DNA of 6,236 nucleotides from Clostridiales bacterium UBA4362 (GCA_002393975.1 DGSM01000060.1:1-6236); one strand, 5' to 3'. Numbered from the stretch's first letter, positions 1-5,333 are shown. The notes: generated by a model from the letters alone, not told the origin. Translations and numbers: made by a program.

Positions 1-2
1 TA

Positions 3-32
3 CTAGCTATGCTTACAATTTATTTTAGATAA
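3..32 (+). CDS. 3' end of an upstream gene (partial)
   Basis: One frame is open from the window edge and ends in TAA at 30-32, giving a nine-residue tail ending in IYFR. The stop overlaps the AAGGAG ribosome binding site of the next gene, the tight stop/RBS packing seen elsewhere here. The other two frames are also open for a short way if TAG is sense, so this choice rests only on the TAAGGAG arrangement. Nothing can be said about function. Confidence 0.3.
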   Translation, partial: LAMLTIYFR

Positions 33-36
33 GGAG
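31..36 (+). promoter_or_regulatory. Ribosome binding site fixing the start of the first complete gene
   Basis: A consensus AAGGAG ends seven bases before ATG 44. The next in-frame ATG, at 119, has no such site. The site therefore selects ATG 44 even though the next codon is TAG, so the initiating ribosome must decode UAG as a sense codon. Confidence 0.8.
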
Positions 37-43
37 AATATAT

Positions 44-421
44 ATGTAGAATCCAGAAGTAGAAGGAAATTATACAACTATATTTAAAGATGGCAGTATT
101 ATTCTTAATAATTATTGGATGATATTCCCTGATGATGGACATGGAAAATGGTATTGGAATGAAGATATTCGTGGGGGAGTAATTCATTGGTTTAAACCAG
201 AAGAAGAATATGAAACACATCTCTATTATAAATTGCCCGATTGGGAATTGCGCGAACTGGTTGAGCAGGCAAAACGAGCAGAAGCGTATGAAATGTATGC
301 GGATGATGTAAGTAAAATGCTGCGGGCTTATCTTATGAAGCAAGGTTTCAGTACATATGCGAATATGGCTGATTTTGAAATAGATACTTATTATAAGAAA
401 TATAAAATCAATGAAAGATAA
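44..421 (+). CDS. Small acidic protein of unknown function, with an in-frame TAG at codon 2
   Basis: The predicted product is 125 residues and starts MQNPEVEG, where Q2 is encoded by TAG (47-49). I chose ATG 44 because of the AAGGAG seven bases upstream. A standard-code start at 119 would lose 25 residues and has no RBS. The first half is rich in Trp, Tyr and Asp (for example GKWYWNEDIRGG) and looks beta-rich. The second half (about 65-100) is charged and probably helical (ELRELVEQAKRAEAYEMY). There is no signal peptide or membrane segment, and I recognise no family. The end overlaps the next gene by 11 bases, so the two are probably translationally coupled. It is the first complete gene of a four-gene cluster whose promoter lies outside the window. 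Confidence 0.8.
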
Positions 422-602
422 AAGAACAGAACGGTTATGCTTATGCTATCATAAGAATAATAAAGACCAGTTGCGGCCAGAGCAGCAGTTAACAGTTGAA
501 TTAGCAAATCATCCAAATTGGAAAATTGTAGTAATGTCTGCGGCGGGCCATCAATATGCAGCTGATGATACATTATATGTGGTATTTGAATATACAGTAT
601 GA
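411..602 (+). CDS. Tiny protein, first of a related tandem pair
   Basis: The product is 63 residues. It begins inside the end of the previous gene and ends in TGA overlapping the ATG of the next (ATGA at 599-602). Its second half has the pattern HPNWKI...DDTLYVVFEY, matching HPDYKI...YYIWVIFEY in the next gene, so the two look like diverged paralogues. The C-terminal part reads like two or three beta strands. The N-terminal 25 residues are charged and differ from the partner. There are no cysteine motifs beyond CLC near residue 10, no membrane segment and no TAG codon. Function is unknown. Confidence 0.75.
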   Translation: MKDKRTERLCLCYHKNNKDQLRPEQQLTVELANHPNWKIVVMSAAGHQYAADDTLYVVFEYTV

Positions 603-760
603 AAGAAGTTATTAAGAAACAATATTGTAAGAAATTTACATATGATATTGATGTAAATAATTTTTTAGAAAAGCATCCTGATTATAAAATTTCTCATATA
701 ACAGGAGCAGAATATTATATATGGGTAATTTTTGAATATTATGAAGTAGACAATAAATAA
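599..760 (+). CDS. Tiny protein, second of a related tandem pair
   Basis: The product is 53 residues (MKEVIKKQYCKKFTYD to EVDNK) and ends in TAA at 758-760. The ATG overlaps the stop of the previous gene as ATGA, the usual sign of coupled translation. Residues from about 20 onward (FLEKHPDYKI...ITGAEYYIWVIFEY) repeat the core of the previous gene, with a shorter central loop. The gene is AT-rich and has no in-frame TAG. It resembles small single-fold phage proteins of unknown role; I cannot assign a function. The next gene begins 20 bases before its stop. Confidence 0.75.
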   Translation: MKEVIKKQYCKKFTYDIDVNNFLEKHPDYKISHITGAEYYIWVIFEYYEVDNK

Positions 761-941
761 TAATGCCTATCTTTTAAGTTGTGAATGTCCAACATGTGGG
801 CATATTCTTTCTCGCGGATATGAAGCAGAAGAATTTTATTGTAGGTATTGTGGAGAATGGTTATATGCAGAAGCATTTACTGATAAAGAAATTGAAGATG
901 CCATTTTTAGAAGCGAAATGGATAGTTATGAAGAAAATTAA
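741..941 (+). CDS. Small zinc-ribbon protein with an in-frame TAG at codon 3
   Basis: The predicted product is 66 residues. C16xxC19 and C34xxC37 (CPTCG and CRYCG) form a four-cysteine zinc ribbon with a 14-residue spacer, followed by an acidic helical tail. The frame has a TAG at 747-749. The only ATG downstream in frame is near the end, after the zinc ribbon, and there is no usable GTG or TTG between, so initiation at ATG 741 (or TTG 732) must read through the TAG. No strong RBS is visible, so translation probably depends on coupling to the previous gene, which it overlaps by 20 bases. The stop TAA directly abuts the -35 box of the next promoter. The ribbon suggests nucleic-acid or protein binding, but the role is unknown. 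Confidence 0.7.
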
Positions 942-970
942 TTGAAAATATAAAAATAATATATTATAAT
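942..970 (+). promoter_or_regulatory. Sigma-70-type promoter for the RNA ligase operon
   Basis: TTGAAA at 942-947 and TATAAT at 965-970 are separated by exactly 17 bases. The AT-rich spacer closely resembles that of the other promoters in the window, and the start region ATATATAGAAAG follows. The -35 box begins on the base right after the preceding stop codon. Confidence 0.9.
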
Positions 971-1001
971 ATATATAGAAAGTTAAGAAAGGAGAATTTA
1001 A

Positions 1002-2231
1002 ATGCTTAACAAAGATGGTGTGCGCGAACTCGCGTATGTAGTAACGATTGACAATATTGAACCGATTCCTGGATATGACCGAGTTGAATGGGCAACCGTC
1101 GGTGGATGGAAGGTCATCGTTCAAAAGGGTCAGTTTAATATTGGTGATCCTGCGATTTATTTTGAAATTGATAGTAAGGTGCCTTCCGATAAGGAGTGTT
1201 TTGCCTTTCTTGAAAAGCGTCATCATAAGGTAAAGACCCTTAAGATGTGCAAGGTGATTTCTCAAGGTCTCCTTATGCACGCGACTGATTTTGGATGGGA
1301 AGTTACTGAAAGTGGTGGTATTTATGATGGTAACGAAACTCATTATCCTGAAGATGAGTCTCGTTTCCTTACCGAAAAACTTGGCGTGACTTATGCAGAC
1401 GCAGAGGATAATCAGCGCAAGGCTCCTTCTGCGGATAAGTATAAGAAAATGGCGCAGCGTCATCCTGCTATTTTCCGTAAGCCTTTTGTTCGTTGGCTTA
1501 TGAAGCACAAGTGGGGTAAAAATCTTATGTTCTTCTTCTTCGGTAAGAAGAAAGATAAGAAGAACGGTTGGCCTGAGTGGGTGTCTAAGACTGATGAAGA
1601 GCGTGTGCAGAACATGCCTTGGATTCTGAATGATACTGGCGAATGGGTCGTAACTGAAAAAATTGATGGTAGTTCTACTACTTTCACTATGAAGCGTGGT
1701 AAGCATGGCAAGAATGAATTTTATGTTTGTTCTCGTAATGTATGTTTTGATAGTGTTGATAAGCCTTGCTACTACGATACCAATATTTATTGGGAAATGG
1801 CGCAGAAGTATGATATGTACAATGCTCTTTCTAAATTCCTTGAAGATCATCCTCAGTGCGATTGGGTAACTGTTCAGGGTGAAACTTATGGAGCAGGTGT
1901 ACAGCGTCGTGATTATTCTATGGAAGATCATGATTTCCGTGCGTTTAACCTTGTTACTTCTGATCGTGGTCGTTGGGGAACTTTTGAAATGATTGATGAA
2001 CTGACTATTCCTTATGGAATTTTCTGTGTTCCTACTTATTTTGGTGGCCCTGTGACTTTCGATACTCTCTTTGGAGATGCAGAGGACCGCATGGCAAAAA
2101 TCCTTGAAATGGCAACTGGTGATTCTCAGCTGGATAAGAAACCTCGTGAAGGTTTTGTCCTGCGTAGTGTTGATGGTCAGAAGTCTTTTAAGGCAGTTAG
2201 CAATGAGTTCCTTCTGAAATATCATGGCTAA
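1002..2231 (+). CDS. RNA ligase, Rnl5/DRB0094-like, ATP-dependent
   Basis: The 409-residue product joins RNA ends through a lysyl-AMP intermediate. The N-terminal about 110 residues match the OB-fold domain that defines the Deinococcus DraRnl (TIGR02306) group (IEPIPGYDRVEWATVGGW, then GDPAIYFEIDSKVP and VISQGLLM). Nucleotidyltransferase motif I is EKIDGSS, with catalytic Lys about 220. Motif IV is REGFVLR (383-387 region) and motif V is KSFKAVSNEFLLK (394-406). The protein ends just after motif V, as in this family. A basic insert (about 150-190, FFFFGKKKDKKNG) separates the two domains. The ATG has AAAGGAG seven bases upstream. The gene has no TAG codons, uses mostly CAG for Gln and CGT for Arg, and is clearly richer in G+C than its neighbours. 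Related phage ligases repair cleaved tRNAs; that role here is inference. Confidence 0.93.
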   Translation: MLNKDGVRELAYVVTIDNIEPIPGYDRVEWATVGGWKVIVQKGQFNIGDPAIYFEIDSKVPSDKECFAFLEKRHHKVKTLKMCKVISQGLLMHATDFGWEVTESGGIYDGNETHYPEDESRFLTEKLGVTYADAEDNQRKAPSADKYKKMAQRHPAIFRKPFVRWLMKHKWGKNLMFFFFGKKKDKKNGWPEWVSKTDEERVQNMPWILNDTGEWVVTEKIDGSSTTFTMKRGKHGKNEFYVCSRNVCFDSVDKPCYYDTNIYWEMAQKYDMYNALSKFLEDHPQCDWVTVQGETYGAGVQRRDYSMEDHDFRAFNLVTSDRGRWGTFEMIDELTIPYGIFCVPTYFGGPVTFDTLFGDAEDRMAKILEMATGDSQLDKKPREGFVLRSVDGQKSFKAVSNEFLLKYHG

Positions 2232-2439
2232 ATATTATTTTAGATCATATTATTTAACTCCTGGTGAAGATGGAATTTATTTCTTTTCTTCACCAGAAGA
2301 AAGAGAATATTTTATTCATCAAAGATATGATGATTATACTCCTATAAAATATAGTCCAAGTATTGCTGCTTGGGATGCTGATGATATTGTAGAATTAAAT
2401 GGTATAGTAGTAGGATTTAGTGGAGAAATTGAATGTTAA
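2224..2439 (+). CDS. Small acidic protein of unknown function
   Basis: The product is 71 residues (MAKYYFRSYYLTPGEDG to SGEIEC). Its ATG lies inside the last codons of the RNA ligase gene, overlapping it by eight bases, so it is probably coupled to the ligase. It is rich in Tyr, Phe, Asp and Glu, with a short stretch (SSPEEREYFIHQRYDDYTP) that could be helical between beta strands. There is no cysteine cluster, membrane segment or TAG codon. Base composition falls sharply to AT-rich compared with the ligase. I do not recognise the family. Confidence 0.75.
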   Translation: MAKYYFRSYYLTPGEDGIYFFSSPEEREYFIHQRYDDYTPIKYSPSIAAWDADDIVELNGIVVGFSGEIEC

Positions 2440-2795
2440 AAGTAATTTGGATAATTCTGACAATATGGTTTAAGAGAAAAATTGTGTATCCTATTAGAGC
2501 ACGATGGAATTATATAAGATATGGGATATATATCTCTGATAATATGCGTAATCGTGCTTTGTTAGAATTTTGTGAAAAAGTAATGGCTGATGCCGCATAT
2601 GAACCAGAAGGTGTTTATGAAACTTTATTTGAGGAACGGCTCAAAGAAGTATATGATGCAGTAATTGATTATTCTAAAAAGACATTTCCAGAAGAAGCAG
2701 AATCTTTGGATGAACTTACTTATGAGATTGAACGTCCATATTGCGCGGCTTCTATTTACGAAAATTTACTTCAACTTTTATGGATTGAAGATTGA
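2433..2795 (+). CDS. Small protein with an N-terminal membrane anchor, unknown function
   Basis: The product is 120 residues. Residues 1-13 (MLKVIWIILTIWF) are strongly hydrophobic and are followed by a basic patch (KRKIVYPIRARW). This suggests a signal anchor with the rest in the cytoplasm. The rest is mostly helical and acidic, including YETLFEERLKEVYDAVIDYSKKTFPEEAESLDEL. The ATG overlaps the end of the previous gene by seven bases. The TGA stop lies inside the -35 box of the next promoter. It is the last gene of the ligase operon. No family is recognised, and the hydrophobic segment is short for a full transmembrane helix. Confidence 0.75.
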   Translation: MLKVIWIILTIWFKRKIVYPIRARWNYIRYGIYISDNMRNRALLEFCEKVMADAAYEPEGVYETLFEERLKEVYDAVIDYSKKTFPEEAESLDELTYEIERPYCAASIYENLLQLLWIED

Positions 2796-2820
2796 AAATT
2801 TATAAATAATATAATATAAT
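2792..2820 (+). promoter_or_regulatory. Sigma-70-type promoter for the gene at 2858
   Basis: TTGAAA at 2792-2797 and TATAAT at 2815-2820 have a 17-base spacer. The downstream ATATATAGAAA is shared with the promoter at 942. The TGA stop of the preceding gene (2793-2795) lies inside the -35 box, so coding and promoter sequence constrain one another. Confidence 0.9.
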
Positions 2821-2857
2821 ATATATAGAAAAAAAGAAAAAGAAAGGTTATGATGTT

Positions 2858-3208
2858 ATGAAAAATTACCCGCTTGAGAAGTACAGATTTTATCAGAATG
2901 GAAACAGAATTATTGCTGTGAGCACCTATGGAGGACGGACTGTTCGTGGTGTGGCAATTTGTCATCCTGATGACAAGTTTGATATGGATCTTGGTAAGCG
3001 GCTTGCGGCAGCTCGGTGTAATGAGAAGGTTGCGGCAAAGCGTTATGCAAGGGCTACGAAGCGATACAAGGATGCTGAGGACGCATATCGTGTGGCCAGT
3101 GAAAATGTTGATCGCATGAGTGACTATCGGAATGATGCGTTTATTGCGATGAATGAGGCATCTCAGGCAGTTGATGCTCTTGTTGCCGAAGTCCGTGCGC
3201 ATAGTTGA
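2858..3208 (+). CDS. Small helical basic protein, HPDDKFD-type phage protein of unknown function
   Basis: The product is 116 residues. The N-terminal 45 residues look like a small beta domain (YRFYQNGNRIIAVSTYGGRTVRGVAICHPDDKFDMDLG). Residues 46-113 are a long Ala/Lys/Arg-rich helical region that is probably a coiled coil. From general memory, similar hypothetical proteins occur in phages of Bacillota; no function is known to me. The ATG follows AGAAAGG by about ten bases. The gene is G+C-richer than its neighbours and has no TAG codons, like the RNA ligase. It is alone on its promoter, and its TGA stop lies within the -35 box of the YcaO promoter. Confidence 0.8.
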   Translation: MKNYPLEKYRFYQNGNRIIAVSTYGGRTVRGVAICHPDDKFDMDLGKRLAAARCNEKVAAKRYARATKRYKDAEDAYRVASENVDRMSDYRNDAFIAMNEASQAVDALVAEVRAHS

Positions 3209-3233
3209 AAGATTTGAAATAATTTGATACAAT
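3205..3233 (+). promoter_or_regulatory. Promoter of the YcaO gene
   Basis: TTGAAA at 3205-3210 and TACAAT at 3228-3233 are 17 bases apart. The -35 box contains the TGA stop of the preceding gene. The -10 box is the left end of a perfect 42-base palindrome, so a protein bound there would cover the promoter. Transcription should begin near 3240, inside the palindrome. Confidence 0.85.
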
Positions 3234-3236
3234 ATA
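3217..3236 (+). repeat. Direct repeat copy 1, upstream of the YcaO gene
   Basis: A 20-base stretch covering the spacer and -10 region recurs at 5082-5101 with one mismatch (C versus T in the -10 box). The two copies bracket the YcaO gene exactly. Both lie in promoters, so shared function is one explanation. However, the match is closer than among the other promoters here. Confidence 0.6.
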
Positions 3237-3269
3237 TATGAAATAAATATTTATTTCATATATATTGTA
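3228..3269 (+). repeat. Perfect 42-base palindrome in the YcaO promoter/leader
   Basis: Twenty-one bases on each side of 3248/3249 are exact reverse complements. The left half starts with TACAAT, the -10 box, and the right half ends with its mirror ATTGTA. It ends directly before the AAAGGA ribosome binding site. Candidate roles are an operator for a dimeric repressor or activator, or an RNA hairpin in transcripts reading through from upstream. It is AT-only in most of its length and lacks a following T-tract, so a standard terminator is unlikely. Confidence 0.9.
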
Positions 3270-3274
3270 AAGGA
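3269..3274 (+). promoter_or_regulatory. Ribosome binding site that decides the YcaO start
   Basis: AAAGGA, extended as AAAGGATTGAT, resembles the anti-Shine-Dalgarno complement AAGGAGGTGAT with two mismatches. It lies ten bases before GTG 3285. The frame is closed by TGA at 3276-3278, so GTG 3285 is the first possible start in the YcaO frame. Confidence 0.6.
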
Positions 3275-3284
3275 TTGATATTGT

Positions 3285-5081
3285 GTGCAAATAACTAATT
3301 TAAATTAGCATTATAAAGATCGTTAGCCAAATGAAACCATCCAAATTATTGAAGATTTTTTTAAAATACGAAATATTGAAATCAGAAAACTAAATGAGTA
3401 TCATAGTAATATTGATACCTATAGTTGTAGTTATGGATTATTTTGGCATAATTATTTAATTGCTTCATGCAATGGAAAAGGAACAGAATATCTTTATAGT
3501 AAAGCATCTTGTTATGGAGAATTATATGAACGTTTTTGTTGTTATGTTTTAACAAATGGAAATAATATTTTTCTTAAACATGATGTAATGTTAGCAAAAA
3601 AAGAAAAATATGGATATTATTATTTAAAAAATGAAAAAGAAATTTCTAAAGAAGAATATTTAAATAATAATGTATTAAAAAATTCATATTATTTTAATAA
3701 TGTATTAAATATTACTGAAAATATTGATGATTTTAAATATATTTATTCTAATAATAAATTATTGGGTTGTAAATATTAGTCATTAGTAGATAATGCAAAT
3801 AAATATCAAGATATTACAAGTATAATTTTTAATATTGGTACCACAGGTTTAGCCACAGGTAATACAATTGAAGAAGCTTTGGTATAGGGCAGTTCAGAAT
3901 TATTTGAACGAATAGCTGTAGAACGTTTCTTTTATGAACCTTAGGATCAATATTATCAAATTGATGAAAAATCTTTAAGTATATAGCATCAAGATAAAAT
4001 AAATAAATTAAAAAATCTTGGATTACAAGTAGAAATTTATGATTTATCATATAATTTTTAGTTACCTGTAGTATTTTTAATTGTATATAATTTAAAATAT
4101 AAAACTTGTTTTTATCGCTTTGGTTCTCATCCTATATTTGATATTGCATTAGAAAGATGCTTTACAGAATTATATTAGGGATATATAGAATTACCAGCTT
4201 ATAATAATATTAATCTTAGTTATTATGAACAAAACAATGCTTATTCGTATATACGAAATACTAATATTGGAATATTAGCAAAAAGTATTGATGTAGTAAT
4301 GCCTTCTTTTATTATTAATAAGAATAATTAGATAGTAACTTATAATACAAATTATTTTTATAATTCTATTGACTATAGTAATAAAGAGCTATTATCTCAT
4401 ATTAAATATTTAACCAAACTTAATAATTACCATTTTTATTGGTTAGATATATCTTTGTCTGATAAAATTTTTGCTATTCATATTATACCAGAGGAAAATT
4501 TACTGACTTGTAGATCAATGCCTACTGTAAATGATCAACAAGATAAATTTACAAATATTGAATAGTATTATTTTATGTTTATATGGAAAACAATTTATAA
4601 TTATTTAAATGAAGTAAAAAATAAAAAATCAATTTATTATGATTATAATAATATTAATACAAAGATTGATTTTTTATTTAATAAAATTTCTAATATTTTT
4701 GAAAATATTGTTTATATAATGCCATATATAAATATTTTATTAACTAATAATATATATAAACCATATAATCTTAAATTAGATTATTCTAATTTACATGGAT
4801 ATGAAAATTTTTTACAATTATTAGTTGAAGATTATGAAAATATTTCTTTTCCAATTAGAGATGAAAGAAAATTTATATGGGAACAATTACAGCTTTTTTA
4901 TTGCACTCCTCAAGAGTATAAAGAACAAATTATAAAAAAGTTAGATTTTGAAAATATAGATTTTAATTTAAATAAAAATTCTTATAATATTTATTTAATA
5001 TATCTTATTTATATATAGACATTTTGGAAAATATATAATTCTCAAGAATATCAAGAATTTGTTAATATGTTGATTTTATAA
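3285..5081 (+). CDS. ycaO: YcaO-family ATP-dependent enzyme (E. coli YcaO type), read through 11 UAG codons
   Basis: Reading TAG as Gln gives one 598-residue frame from GTG 3285 to TAA 5079-5081. The family binds ATP and activates amides; E. coli YcaO acts with RimO in methylthiolation of ribosomal protein S12. Visible YcaO features are NGKG (63-66), SKASCYGELYERF (72-84, with E79, E82 and R83), GNTIEEALVQGSSELFER (192-209) and GSHPIFDIALERCFTELYQG (280-299). The last two closely match E. coli YcaO as I remember it. The length is close to the E. coli protein (586), including a C-terminal domain (about 430-598) and no cyclodehydratase-style proline-rich tail. TAG encodes residues 8, 14, 165, 201, 220, 234, 259, 298, 349, 427 and 578. 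Residues 201, 259 and 298 fall on Gln in E. coli YcaO. By hand count about 16 further Gln are CAA/CAG. The gene is extremely AT-rich (Asn, Ile, Tyr, Lys). No RiPP precursor, E1-like partner or TfuA is in the window. The substrate is unknown. Confidence 0.9.
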
Positions 5082-5098
5082 AAATAATTTGATATAAT
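5070..5098 (+). promoter_or_regulatory. Promoter for the suppressor tRNA and downstream genes
   Basis: TTGATT at 5070-5075 and TATAAT at 5093-5098 are separated by 17 bases. The -35 box lies within the last codons of the YcaO gene. The initial transcribed region contains GTAGAAAG, like the AGAAAG at the 942 promoter. The -35 box is weaker than in the other four promoters. Confidence 0.8.
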
Positions 5099-5101
5099 AT
5101 A
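5082..5101 (+). repeat. Direct repeat copy 2, downstream of the YcaO gene
   Basis: This is the partner of 3217-3236, with 19 of 20 bases identical. It begins on the base after the YcaO stop codon and includes the -10 box of the tRNA promoter. Confidence 0.6.
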
Positions 5102-5129
5102 ATTGTAGAAAGACAAGGAGCAAAAGTTT

Positions 5130-5165
5130 GTATAAGACGTATGTGCGGTTGGCCCGACCTTAAGG
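5130..5165 (+). repeat. tRNA-flanking repeat, left copy
   Basis: This imperfect direct repeat shares GTATAA, ATGTGCGG, GGCC, ACCT and AAGG, in the same order and spacing, with 5273-5305. It is unusually G+C-rich for this window and ends 11 bases before the tRNA. Its GGTTGGCC (5147-5154) is the exact reverse complement of GGCCAACC (5293-5300) in the right copy, so the two could pair and enclose the tRNA in a loop. Confidence 0.65.
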
Positions 5166-5176
5166 GCGCTATATAT

Positions 5177-5251
5177 TGAGGGTTAGCGTAACGGTAGCGC
5201 GGCGGTCTCTAAAATCGTTGTGAGTGGGTTCGAATCCCACACCCTCCGCCA
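5177..5251 (+). tRNA. Amber suppressor tRNA, anticodon CUA, probably charged with Gln
   Basis: A full cloverleaf can be folded. The acceptor strands are 5177-5183 and 5241-5247. The D stem GCGT/GCGC is at 5186-5189 and 5197-5200. The anticodon stem is 5202-5206 with 5214-5218 (two G-U pairs), and the loop CTCTAAA places CTA at 5209-5211. The variable loop has five bases. The T stem GTGGG/CCCAC encloses TTCGAAT. The discriminator is G73 (5248) and CCA is encoded (5249-5251). CUA reads UAG. Position 1 is U opposite C72, so the first pair is open, and position 2-71 is G-C. A weak U1-N72 pair with G73 is typical of tRNA-Gln, which fits Gln insertion at UAG. Charging is inferred, and the host may use either GlnRS or the Glu-tRNA amidation route. 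Confidence 0.93.
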
Positions 5252-5272
5252 GAAACTCGATAGCAAATAAGA

Positions 5273-5305
5273 GTATAAACAGATGTGCGGCCGGCCAACC
5301 TAAGG
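5273..5305 (+). repeat. tRNA-flanking repeat, right copy
   Basis: This is the second copy of the element at 5130-5165, beginning 21 bases after the tRNA. It contains the palindrome GGCCGGCC (5289-5296). GATAGC near 5259 and GCTATC near 5304 could form a six-base stem around it. It lies just upstream of the ribosome binding site of the next gene, so it may affect tRNA processing or translation. Confidence 0.6.
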
Positions 5306-5319
5306 CTATCCCCTTCCCA

Positions 5320-5325
5320 AAGGAG
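5320..5325 (+). promoter_or_regulatory. Ribosome binding site deciding ATG 5334
   Basis: AAGGAG lies eight bases before ATG 5334. A GTG at 5325 in the same frame overlaps the site itself and so cannot be the start. Confidence 0.75.
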
Positions 5326-5333
5326 TGAGTTCA

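Noticed and set aside
861..2225. Long open frame of 454 codons on the minus strand
   Set aside because: It is the shadow of the RNA ligase gene, has no RBS or recognisable domain, and its composition reads as antisense of a real coding region.
3228..3269. Intrinsic terminator
   Set aside because: The hairpin is almost all A-T, has no following T-tract and sits at a promoter and RBS rather than after a gene end.
3829..4050. Minus-strand open frames, including those near 20-343, 2771-3232, 5209-5466 and 5767-6000
   Set aside because: They oppose well-supported + strand genes or the tRNA, and lack RBSs and protein-like composition.
3588..5018. Separate short genes (3588-3779 and 4575-5018) or a decayed pseudogene
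   Set aside because: All interruptions are TAG in one frame, with no TAA, TGA or frameshift. YcaO motifs continue across them, and a CUA tRNA lies next door, so this is one recoded gene.
3285..5081. Part of a ribosomal peptide (RiPP) cluster
   Set aside because: There is no precursor peptide, E1-like or ocin-ThiF partner, dehydrogenase, TfuA or transporter nearby, and the C-terminus lacks the proline-rich end of azoline-forming cyclodehydratases.
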